A stretch of 5,148 nucleotides of DNA from the NCBI GenBank assembly GCA_002455605.1, contig DKLE01000285.1, forward strand, positions 1-5,148, in the 5' to 3' direction. This DNA is from Firmicutes bacterium UBA6648. GTDB taxonomy: Bacteria; Bacillota; Clostridia; Peptostreptococcales; Anaerovoracaceae. The position numbers were made by a program, and so were the translations under genes. Below the pieces are notes generated by a model. It searched no databases. It worked only from the letters and a program-made list of their open reading frames with translations, and was not told where the DNA came from. Positions 1-5,148 of the stretch are shown piece after piece (the first letter of the stretch is position 1; each line of letters opens with the position of its first letter).

Positions 1-139
1 CTGTTGTCGGCGGTTTAGCTGCCGGCTCTGCCGGTGCCGGTCTTACAATCGGCGTAACAGTAGGAGTAACTGCCGCTCCTACTTCTTCAACCTCCACCTC
101 ATAAGTCGTTCCATTTACCTTTATATTATATTTTTTCAT
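1..139 (-). CDS. mmdC: Biotin carboxyl carrier subunit of methylmalonyl-CoA decarboxylase, N-terminal part (cut by window edge)
   Basis: Only the first 46 codons are inside the window; the gene runs off at position 1. The start reads MKKYNIKVNGTTYEVEVEEV, the usual opening of decarboxylase and carboxylase biotin carriers (a beta strand, a V-N-G turn, then 'YEVEVEE'). It is followed by a linker rich in Ala, Pro, Thr and Val from about residue 21, typical of the flexible arm that lets biotin swing between active sites. The ATG at 139 has an AAGGAG ribosome binding site at 147-152, seven bases away. The biotin-accepting lysine (usually in a 'MKM' motif near the C-terminus) lies outside the window and is not seen. 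In the complex it would accept CO2 from MmdA and deliver it to the membrane subunit MmdB. The assignment to mmdC rather than to a biotin carrier of another decarboxylase rests on the neighbouring mmdA and mmdD. Confidence 0.88.
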   Translation of the reverse strand, partial: MKKYNIKVNGTTYEVEVEEVGAAVTPTVTPIVRPAPAEPAAKPPTT

Positions 140-202
140 TTTAATTCTCCTTATTATGACCTATCCCAATCTGCACAGCAAATTGCCGAAAGGCCAGATG
201 CT

Positions 203-221
203 AAAAAATCATCAATTTTTT
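203..221 (-). other. A/T-only inverted repeat in the mmdD-mmdC gap
   Basis: The 93-base gap between mmdD and mmdC (140-232) contains no gene. In it lies a perfect seven-base-pair inverted repeat made only of A and T (AAAAAAT, five-base loop, ATTTTTT), a few bases after the mmdD stop. Further into the gap a weaker structure is possible: an outer ATCTG/CAGAT pair enclosing a short GCC/GGC hairpin. Neither looks like a standard rho-independent terminator, because the stem has no G-C pairs and no separate T-run follows. It could slow decay or tune expression between cistrons, or be a chance product of the AT-rich spacer. That any function exists is a guess. Confidence 0.25.
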
Positions 222-232
222 TCGATTAATTC

Positions 233-655
233 TCAAAACTTCCTGCTATCCAGACATTCGGTCCTGCCTGCATTTCCCCATGCATTTCCGGATATCCTTG
301 TGATTCTTCGAACAACAAAAGAGCCGGCTGACAAACCTGAATTTCCTTCATAAACCGTAATCGCCGCCGTAATTGCTGCAACCAATTCAGCATCCTCTGT
401 GCCTGACTTCTCAGTATAGCCCTGTCCTTTTGCTTGAGCCGCCATGCTTAGGGATTGTTTTGAGGCAAAGGTACCCTCTGCTTTAGCAACAATTTTAGCC
501 ATAACATAAATCACTGCCCACAACAGGATTAAAACGATAAAAGTGATTCCCATACCCATACAGGTAGTAATCAATGCTCCTGTAGTCTTTTCACCTGTAG
601 AAAGAGAATCAAACAATGCGGGATCCGCAAACTTTTCCATCAATGATAAGTCCAT
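233..655 (-). CDS. mmdD: Methylmalonyl-CoA decarboxylase delta subunit (OadG-family membrane assembly subunit)
   Basis: This 140-residue protein belongs to the OadG/MmdD (sodium-pump decarboxylase gamma/delta) family. It has a short N-terminal lead, one hydrophobic membrane span at about residues 27-53 with the 'GMGITFIVLILLW' core usual for OadG, and a polar Lys/Gln-rich linker (about 57-86). The C-terminal segment 'DAELVAAITAAITVYEG' (88-104) is followed by 'FVVRRITRI...AWGNAGR' (113-131). That C-terminal part matches the MmdD pattern of a short Ala-rich helix, then V-V-R-x-I-x-R, then W-x-x-A-G-R. Known family members are not catalytic; they hold the carboxyltransferase and the membrane pump together. 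The ATG at 655 follows the mmdA stop by 11 bases, and its GGAGG site overlaps that stop codon, so translation is probably coupled. No mmdE-like gene follows; mmdC comes next after a 93-base gap. Confidence 0.9.
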   Translation of the reverse strand: MDLSLMEKFADPALFDSLSTGEKTTGALITTCMGMGITFIVLILLWAVIYVMAKIVAKAEGTFASKQSLSMAAQAKGQGYTEKSGTEDAELVAAITAAITVYEGNSGLSAGSFVVRRITRISGNAWGNAGRTECLDSRKF

Positions 656-659
656 TCTG

Positions 660-667
660 CCACCTCC
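660..667 (-). promoter_or_regulatory. Ribosome binding site of mmdD, overlapping the mmdA stop codon
   Basis: The minus strand reads TAGGAGGTGGCAGAATG, so the G of the mmdA TAG stop codon is the first base of the GGAGG motif for mmdD, with seven bases from GGAGG to the ATG. This arrangement allows ribosomes finishing mmdA to reinitiate on mmdD, which would keep the two subunits in step. The coupling is inferred from the overlap; the motif itself is plain in the sequence. Confidence 0.85.
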
Positions 668-2208
668 TAAAGCGGAATATTTCCATGCTTCTTTGCCGGT
701 AATGACTGTCTCTTAGAACTTAACATATCGAATCCGCTAATGATTCGCTGTCTTGCAGTTGCCGGTTCAATAATGTCATCAACGTATCCCATCTCAGCCG
801 CTCTATAAGGGTTGTTAAACATTTCCTCATATTCAGCAATTTTTTCTTCACGCTTTGCTATTGGATCTTCTGCTTCTTTGATTTCCTTCTTAAACACAAT
901 ATTGGCTGCTCCTGCCGCACCCATTACTGCAATTTGTGCAGAAGGCCAAGCAAGCACTAAATCGGCTCCCAATTCTTTATTGCACATGCCGATATAAGCA
1001 CCACCGTATGCTTTTCGTAAGATCATAGTGATCTTAGGCACTGTGGCTTCACAATACGCATAAAGCATTTTAGCTCCGTGTCGGATGATCCCGCCGAATT
1101 CCTGATCCTTTCCAGGCAGGAAACCCGGAACATCCTCAATAGTAAGCACTGGAATATTAAATGCATCACAACGTCTGATAAATCTTGCTGCTTTATCGGA
1201 GGCATTGATGTCAAGGCAACCTGCCCCAAAAGTAGGTTGATTGGCTATCACACCAACAGTATTTCCATCTAATCGAATAAAACATGTAATGATATTTTTT
1301 GCATAAAGAGGCATAACATCGTACAGTTTTCCATCATCTGCAAGCTTTGTAATTATTTCATACATATCATAAGCCTTGTTCGGGTTCTCCGGAATAATGT
1401 CATTGAACTCCGGAATCAACCGATTCGGACTGTCATCTGTTTCATACACTGGCGCAGGCTCTAAATTGTTGGAAGGCATATAAGATAACAGTTCCCTGAC
1501 TTGCATCAAGGTTTCCGTATCATCCTTTCCAATGAAATGAGCCACTCCGCTTATTGAATTATGAGTCAGCGCTCCGCCTAATGTTTCTGAGGTAATATCT
1601 TCTCCGGTTACTGTCTTTATAACCTGAGGTCCAGTTATAAACATCTGGCTGGTCTGATCCACCATAAAGATAAAGTCTGTAATAGCGGGAGAATAAACGG
1701 CACCACCTGCACATGGCCCCATAATAACAGAAATTTGAGGAATTACTCCAGAAGAGATAGTATTATTATAGAAAATTTTGCCGAACCCAGAAAGAGCATT
1801 GACACCTTCCTGAATTCTGGCTCCACCTGAATCATTCAATCCAACAATAGGCGCACCCATTTTTAAAGCCATATTCTGCACTTTTACAATTTTCTCAGCA
1901 TGATATTCTCCAAGGGAACCTCCAAGTACTGTAAAATCCTGGGCATATGCAAATACCAGTCTTCCGTCGACCATGCCGTATCCTGTCACCACTCCGTCCC
2001 CAGGGGCTTTTTTTCCATCCATATCGAAATTGTGGCATCTGTGCGACACAAATACGTCCATCTCAACAAAACTGCTTTCATCAAATAAAACGTTCAGTCT
2101 TTCCCTGGCTGTCAATTTTCCGCTTGCGTGCTGAGCATCAATTTTTTTCTGCCCTCCACCCAAAGCGATTTCTGCTTTGAACCTTAACAGCTCATCAAGC
2201 TTATTCAT
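667..2208 (-). CDS. mmdA: Methylmalonyl-CoA decarboxylase alpha subunit (acyl-CoA carboxyltransferase)
   Basis: At 513 residues this has the usual length of MmdA/PccB-type carboxyltransferases and is shorter than the glutaconyl-CoA decarboxylase alpha subunit (about 590). It shows two crotonase-like halves. The N-terminal half has 'KLTARERL' (31-38), 'DSGGARIQEGV' (126-136) and the 'GPCAGGAVYSPA' oxyanion loop (164-175). The C-terminal half has 'FGAGCLDINASDKAARFIR' (327-345), 'EDVPGFLPGKDQE' (358-370), 'GGIIRHGAKMLYAY' (372-385) and 'RKAYGGAYIGM' (398-408). It should transfer the carboxyl group of methylmalonyl-CoA to the biotin of MmdC in the cytoplasm, leaving propionyl-CoA. The open frame extends 43 codons upstream to 2337, into the preceding gene, but the start at 2208 has an ideal AAGGAGG site eight bases away and homologues begin near here. 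A propionyl-CoA carboxylase beta role is possible from this protein alone; the OadG-type neighbour argues for the decarboxylase. Confidence 0.93.
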   Translation of the reverse strand: MNKLDELLRFKAEIALGGGQKKIDAQHASGKLTARERLNVLFDESSFVEMDVFVSHRCHNFDMDGKKAPGDGVVTGYGMVDGRLVFAYAQDFTVLGGSLGEYHAEKIVKVQNMALKMGAPIVGLNDSGGARIQEGVNALSGFGKIFYNNTISSGVIPQISVIMGPCAGGAVYSPAITDFIFMVDQTSQMFITGPQVIKTVTGEDITSETLGGALTHNSISGVAHFIGKDDTETLMQVRELLSYMPSNNLEPAPVYETDDSPNRLIPEFNDIIPENPNKAYDMYEIITKLADDGKLYDVMPLYAKNIITCFIRLDGNTVGVIANQPTFGAGCLDINASDKAARFIRRCDAFNIPVLTIEDVPGFLPGKDQEFGGIIRHGAKMLYAYCEATVPKITMILRKAYGGAYIGMCNKELGADLVLAWPSAQIAVMGAAGAANIVFKKEIKEAEDPIAKREEKIAEYEEMFNNPYRAAEMGYVDDIIEPATARQRIISGFDMLSSKRQSLPAKKHGNIPL

Positions 2209-2216
2209 ATATACTT

Positions 2217-2223
2217 CCTCCTT
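2217..2223 (-). promoter_or_regulatory. Strong ribosome binding site fixing the mmdA start
   Basis: The motif AAGGAGG lies eight bases before the ATG at 2208. It matches the 16S rRNA 3' end almost perfectly and decides the start against the upstream ATG at 2337, which lies inside the preceding gene and would add 43 residues (rich in Lys, Tyr, Leu and Cys) unlike the family's N-terminus. Confidence 0.9.
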
Positions 2224-2276
2224 AACGAATAAAAGTAGGCTTTTTTGTAAATAGTAGCGCGGTATACACCAGAATA

Positions 2277-2305
2277 AATATATCTTATATTTGGGCTTTT
2301 TGCAA
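2277..2305 (-). promoter_or_regulatory. Candidate sigma-70/SigA promoter of the mmd operon
   Basis: On the minus strand TTGCAA (2305-2300, four of six matches to TTGACA) is followed after exactly 17 bases by TATATT (2282-2277, five of six matches to TATAAT). Transcription would start near 2270 and leave a leader of about 60 bases before mmdA. The -35 element sits within the last codons of the upstream GDPD-like gene, so the operon could have its own promoter although the genes are only 76 bases apart. AT-rich DNA gives such matches by chance fairly often, and no terminator separates the genes, so read-through from upstream remains possible. Confidence 0.4.
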
Positions 2306-4042
2306 TAGGCTTTGGTCTTTATACAAGAAGTCAGCATATTCGGCCAGTTTTTCTGCCATTTTGTCAGACACTTTACAATTTTCCGGCAATACGATTAAAA
2401 GACCTTTGTCTTCTATGAAGTCTCTGCCTGATGCCACGGATATTATTTCACCGCCCGCCATAGCCTTATTTCTGTATAAAGAAATAGGTACTGATATTTT
2501 AGTATTATATGTGTCTTTTCTCACAAAATTACTGTAAACTTGACTAACTGTCCTGGAATCATTCATGGCAATATAGATATACCTTCCTGAATCCATCATT
2601 ATATTCTTTGCTCCCAATTCTTTTATGGTTTCTGCCAAAGGTACGATGACATTGCCACTGATAGATTTTTGAGCAGACATCAGTTCATCACCGACTGAAT
2701 AGCTGCCGCTTATGCTGTTGTTATAATAATAGTATTTTCCGGCTTTAGCGATAAAGGACTTGGATAAAATATCCATTATTTCTTCGGCAGGCTTATTTTT
2801 TTCGTCTGCATCCATTATTGTCTGGAATTCAGGCAGCTTCTTTAAAGCTTTTAACCGATAGGCATATTTGGTATCTAAAATCCGGACCTCTCCTTCATTT
2901 TTTGTAAGAATATATTTCATTATGTAAATGGGAACATTAGCTTTCTCTTCTGATTTACCGGATATATCCCAAATCTCAATGGTCAGTTCATGAGCCTCCG
3001 AGGGAGAGTCCTCAATTTCAGACAGCCTTGTCTCCAGGTTTTCTCCGTCAAGCTTATATTTACAGGCTTTATAATCCATGTTACCATGATTTTTCACTGT
3101 TCTTATCCTGTCTTGCGGCATAGCAGCATCTGTCAGCTTAACCGCTTTACCCTTCTCAGACATCTGCATCAAATAGAATTCTGCCTCATGTTCTTCTATT
3201 TCAGATGGTATCAATGTACTTGAATAGACGCCGTAAACCCCTCTTTTAAATTCTCCTTCCGCTTCCTCAAGCGTATAAATCGGATGGGTATAAACCACAA
3301 TTCCATCCCGGGACAGTTTCTCCGGCAAGCCTTTTATCCAATAGTCTTTCCCTACGGTCACTGCATAGATATCATTTCTTTTTACAAAACCTAAAAGCTG
3401 ATTATAATTAATTTTGTCCTGCATATACAGCGTAAAGATAATATCGGAATAACCTAAAGAAGAAACGGTCTCAAATTCACTGTAATCATAAATCTGGGGT
3501 ACCATTCGGCTGATATACGCCGGATATTTTTCTGCAATGGTGGTAAGCAGTTTAATATTATCTCCCTTCGTATCGGTTACAATCCTTACCTGGGGATTGC
3601 TGTCCAATATTTTAGTGAGCTTCTCAAAAGTCAGCGGCTCAAATTTCCCGCAAATCAACTGATTATTGAATTGCTTTTCTGTCAGCTTGATGTCAAACTT
3701 TCTTCCCAAATAGGTGATCACTGTTCTATCCCAGTCATGAAGCATAATAATCTTATTGTCTGCCGAAAATTCCATATCCAGTTCTATTAGCTTAAAACCG
3801 TTGTTTATTGCCATATTTACCGCATCAACGGAGCTGGAGGTATCAAATCCTTCTACTGTTCCTCCTCCATGGGCGATCATCCGTTCATAAACTCGTTCTG
3901 TTTTATCTTCCTCTTCTGCGGATTCCAATTTACCGCTGCCGGATTGCCCAAACGCCAAAGTAGTAGCCATTGCCAGGGCAACAGCTACTACAGTAATTTT
4001 AGTCAAATATTTTTTAGTTTGTTTTAGAAATTTACTGCTCAT
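2285..4042 (-). CDS. Exported glycerophosphodiester phosphodiesterase-like protein with C-terminal stalk-like region
   Basis: The 585-residue protein begins with a Lys-rich stretch and a hydrophobic core (about 16-32, ending 'TTLAFGQ'), a clear signal peptide, so it should act outside the membrane. Residues about 53-280 form a PI-PLC/GDPD-type barrel: 'IAHGGG' (56-61) with catalytic-type His58, 'ELD' (87-89) for the metal, 'HDWDRT' (102-107) with the second His, and 'TDTK' (156-159) where classical enzymes have Glu-x-Lys. The classical 'HRG' and 'PENT' motifs are changed to 'HGG' and 'SSVDAV', placing it in a divergent branch. The likely reaction is cleavage of glycerophosphodiesters (lipid or teichoic acid pieces), but the substrate is unknown. 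Residues about 436-555, with 'VIVPLAETIKELGAKNI' (465-481), resemble copper amine oxidase-type stalk domains, probably for wall or surface binding. No LPxTG or C-terminal membrane anchor is seen. An in-frame stop nine bases upstream supports this ATG. It lies 20 bases after the regulator gene. Confidence 0.75.
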   Translation of the reverse strand: MSSKFLKQTKKYLTKITVVAVALAMATTLAFGQSGSGKLESAEEEDKTERVYERMIAHGGGTVEGFDTSSSVDAVNMAINNGFKLIELDMEFSADNKIIMLHDWDRTVITYLGRKFDIKLTEKQFNNQLICGKFEPLTFEKLTKILDSNPQVRIVTDTKGDNIKLLTTIAEKYPAYISRMVPQIYDYSEFETVSSLGYSDIIFTLYMQDKINYNQLLGFVKRNDIYAVTVGKDYWIKGLPEKLSRDGIVVYTHPIYTLEEAEGEFKRGVYGVYSSTLIPSEIEEHEAEFYLMQMSEKGKAVKLTDAAMPQDRIRTVKNHGNMDYKACKYKLDGENLETRLSEIEDSPSEAHELTIEIWDISGKSEEKANVPIYIMKYILTKNEGEVRILDTKYAYRLKALKKLPEFQTIMDADEKNKPAEEIMDILSKSFIAKAGKYYYYNNSISGSYSVGDELMSAQKSISGNVIVPLAETIKELGAKNIMMDSGRYIYIAMNDSRTVSQVYSNFVRKDTYNTKISVPISLYRNKAMAGGEIISVASGRDFIEDKGLLIVLPENCKVSDKMAEKLAEYADFLYKDQSLLQKAQI

Positions 4043-4056
4043 TTTACTCTATACAT

Positions 4057-4061
4057 TCCTC
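4057..4061 (-). promoter_or_regulatory. Distant, weak ribosome binding site of the GDPD-like gene
   Basis: GAGGA lies directly after the regulator's TAA stop but 14 bases before the ATG at 4042, longer than the usual spacing of 5-9. A closer purine run (AGAG) is weak. The reading frame is closed by TAG just upstream, so no earlier start is possible. Translation is probably modest or depends on ribosomes arriving from the regulator gene. This is inference from spacing only. Confidence 0.4.
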
Positions 4062-4062
4062 A

Positions 4063-5148
4063 TTAGTGTACAACTCGTTCTAATCTTTTCAGTGCTAATG
4101 CAATGGTCAGCCCCGGTATTACACGATTACCCGTTATTTCTACATCCAGCACTTCATTTATCTTTTTCAGCCTATATTGTACAGTGTTGGTATGTATGCC
4201 CATAAACTCAGAAGTTTTAGCACTGTTCATACCTGCATCAAGTACAAAAGTTTCCAATGTTTCAAGTAGTTGTCTGCCCTTATTTTCTTTTGCTTCTTTA
4301 AACGGCTCCAACAGTTCAATATAATTTTTCTTAACATAACCGCCCTGTAGCTGTATGTTAATACAGTTACTTACAAGCGCAAGCTCGTACTTTGTAAAGA
4401 CTCGCTTATAAGGAAACACATTCTGAACAAAGCCCCAGGATTCACTGATCAACCTGTACGCATCAGCAGCTCCTTCTATCCCGTCCAGCCCGGTAACGTG
4501 AAAAATCCTTACGGTTTTTTCTTCCTTGAGCTTATTGAACAGGCTAATGCAGCTGGCCCTCATTGCTGATGTAATCTCATCCCCTTGAGATTTCCTGTTT
4601 AATATCATTCCGTAGGTTTCTTCCCCTTCAGTAATCTTCATGATGCCCAGCTCTTCTTCTTTTTCAAAGTTTACCAAAACCCGATAGCCTTCTTCATTTT
4701 CAATTCCTCTGGCAAAAAACACACTCAGAATATCTTCACTGTTTATGCCGGCTTCTTCTTTCAGCGTGTATGCCAAGCTCTTATTTCCTCGTCTCAACGC
4801 TTTAATAAATTCTGCTCTGGCATCTCTTTCCGGCGTATATTTCCACATACCCATAGCCAATTCTATAATTTCGGCTAACTTGGTAATCTCTCCTGCTGAA
4901 TAGGAATCCTCATTATCAACAATAAACATAAAATATTTTTCACCGCTAATCATAACGGGACCCCAGTAGGTCAAGACTCCGTTTACATCAATCATCGTGT
5001 AGACAGCGGAGCGCTCCACATCCCTCTCTCTTCCCAGATTAATGGCATCCTGGATAGTTGCTTTATGTCTTGTTTCAATGGAAAGAATAGGGTTAAAATC
5101 TTCACTTAATAAAATCAGTTGAAAATCATTATTAATCGCCGCTTCTCT
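4063..5148 (-). CDS. PucR/CdaR-family transcriptional regulator, C-terminal 361 residues (5' end beyond window)
   Basis: The frame is open to the right edge, so the true start lies outside; the in-frame GTG at 5019 is most likely internal, because the 43 codons before it read as normal protein. Numbering from the edge, residues about 1-105 look like a GAF/PAS-like sensor region ('ERSAVYTMIDVNGVLTYWGP', then 'AEIIELAMGMW'). About 135-265 resemble the degenerate GGDEF-like domain of CdaR-type regulators ('HVTGLDGIEGAADAYRL', then 'YELALVSNC'). The end carries the PucR C-terminal helix-turn-helix: 'LLETLETFVLDAGMNSAKTS' followed by 'GIHTNTVQYRLKKINEVL' (about 294-334). Family members sense small metabolites (purine, sugar-acid or amino-acid related) and usually activate nearby genes. 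The ligand here is unknown. It precedes and probably shares a transcript with the GDPD-like gene, and lies upstream of the mmd operon, either of which could be its target. Confidence 0.85.
   Translation of the reverse strand, partial: REAAINNDFQLILLSEDFNPILSIETRHKATIQDAINLGRERDVERSAVYTMIDVNGVLTYWGPVMISGEKYFMFIVDNEDSYSAGEITKLAEIIELAMGMWKYTPERDARAEFIKALRRGNKSLAYTLKEEAGINSEDILSVFFARGIENEEGYRVLVNFEKEEELGIMKITEGEETYGMILNRKSQGDEITSAMRASCISLFNKLKEEKTVRIFHVTGLDGIEGAADAYRLISESWGFVQNVFPYKRVFTKYELALVSNCINIQLQGGYVKKNYIELLEPFKEAKENKGRQLLETLETFVLDAGMNSAKTSEFMGIHTNTVQYRLKKINEVLDVEITGNRVIPGLTIALALKRLERVVH

Noticed and set aside
140..232. A hidden mmdE-like small gene between mmdD and mmdC
   Set aside because: The only ATG-started frame seen in the gap on the coding strand stops after three codons, and no similarity to the MmdD C-terminus is visible.
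156..353. Plus-strand open frame across the mmdD-mmdC gap and the end of mmdD
   Set aside because: It lies largely antisense to mmdD, has no ribosome binding site that I can see and no recognisable motifs; it is a shadow frame.
1023..1229. Second minus-strand frame inside mmdA
   Set aside because: It lies entirely within the conserved C-terminal half of mmdA in another frame and has no family features.
2231..2246. AAAAG/CTTTT inverted repeat followed by Ts, as a terminator between the GDPD-like gene and mmdA
   Set aside because: The stem is only five pairs, almost all A-T, and the T-run is on the plus strand, where no gene ends. It is not a credible terminator.
2209..2337. 43-codon N-terminal extension of MmdA starting at 2337
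   Set aside because: It overlaps the end of the GDPD-like gene, its residues do not look like the family's N-terminus, and the ATG at 2208 has an ideal ribosome binding site.
5017..5019. GTG as the start of the regulator, with a purine-rich stretch before it
   Set aside because: The frame stays open for 43 more codons to the window edge with protein-like content, and starting here would cut into the sensor region. The real start is most likely outside the window.

Overview
The window is a moderately AT-rich stretch in which every supportable gene lies on the minus strand. Read in the direction of transcription (from high to low coordinates) it holds the 3' part of a PucR/CdaR-type regulator, a secreted glycerophosphodiester phosphodiesterase-like protein, and then mmdA, mmdD and the first 46 codons of a biotin carrier gene (mmdC). 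The strong Shine-Dalgarno sequences, the base composition and the biotin-dependent decarboxylase genes point to an anaerobic low-GC Firmicute of the class Clostridia. That placement is inferred from gene content and style, not from a marker gene.

The left half (1-2208) is the front part of a sodium-pumping methylmalonyl-CoA decarboxylase operon. MmdA (667-2208) is the carboxyltransferase that moves the carboxyl group of methylmalonyl-CoA to biotin. MmdD (233-655) is the one-span membrane subunit that assembles the complex. MmdC (from 139 leftwards, cut by the window edge) carries the biotin. The membrane decarboxylase/Na+ pump subunit MmdB is expected just beyond position 1 but cannot be seen. 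The order A-D-C matches the known mmdADCB order of Propionigenium modestum and lacks the small mmdE found in Veillonella. The complex would release propionyl-CoA and CO2 while exporting Na+. A candidate promoter overlaps the end of the upstream gene, and strong ribosome binding sites precede all three genes.

The right half (2285-5148) holds the regulator gene and, 20 bases downstream, a gene for an exported protein with a divergent GDPD barrel and a C-terminal region like the copper amine oxidase-type stalk domain. The two are probably co-transcribed. Whether the regulator controls the phosphodiesterase, the decarboxylase operon or something else cannot be decided from the sequence.

No RNA genes, mobile elements, CRISPR arrays or convincing rho-independent terminators were found. 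There is no gene-free stretch longer than about 100 bases. The window looks mostly like ordinary core metabolism. The least explained part is the regulator/GDPD-stalk pair. I found no convincing sign of a wholly new system.
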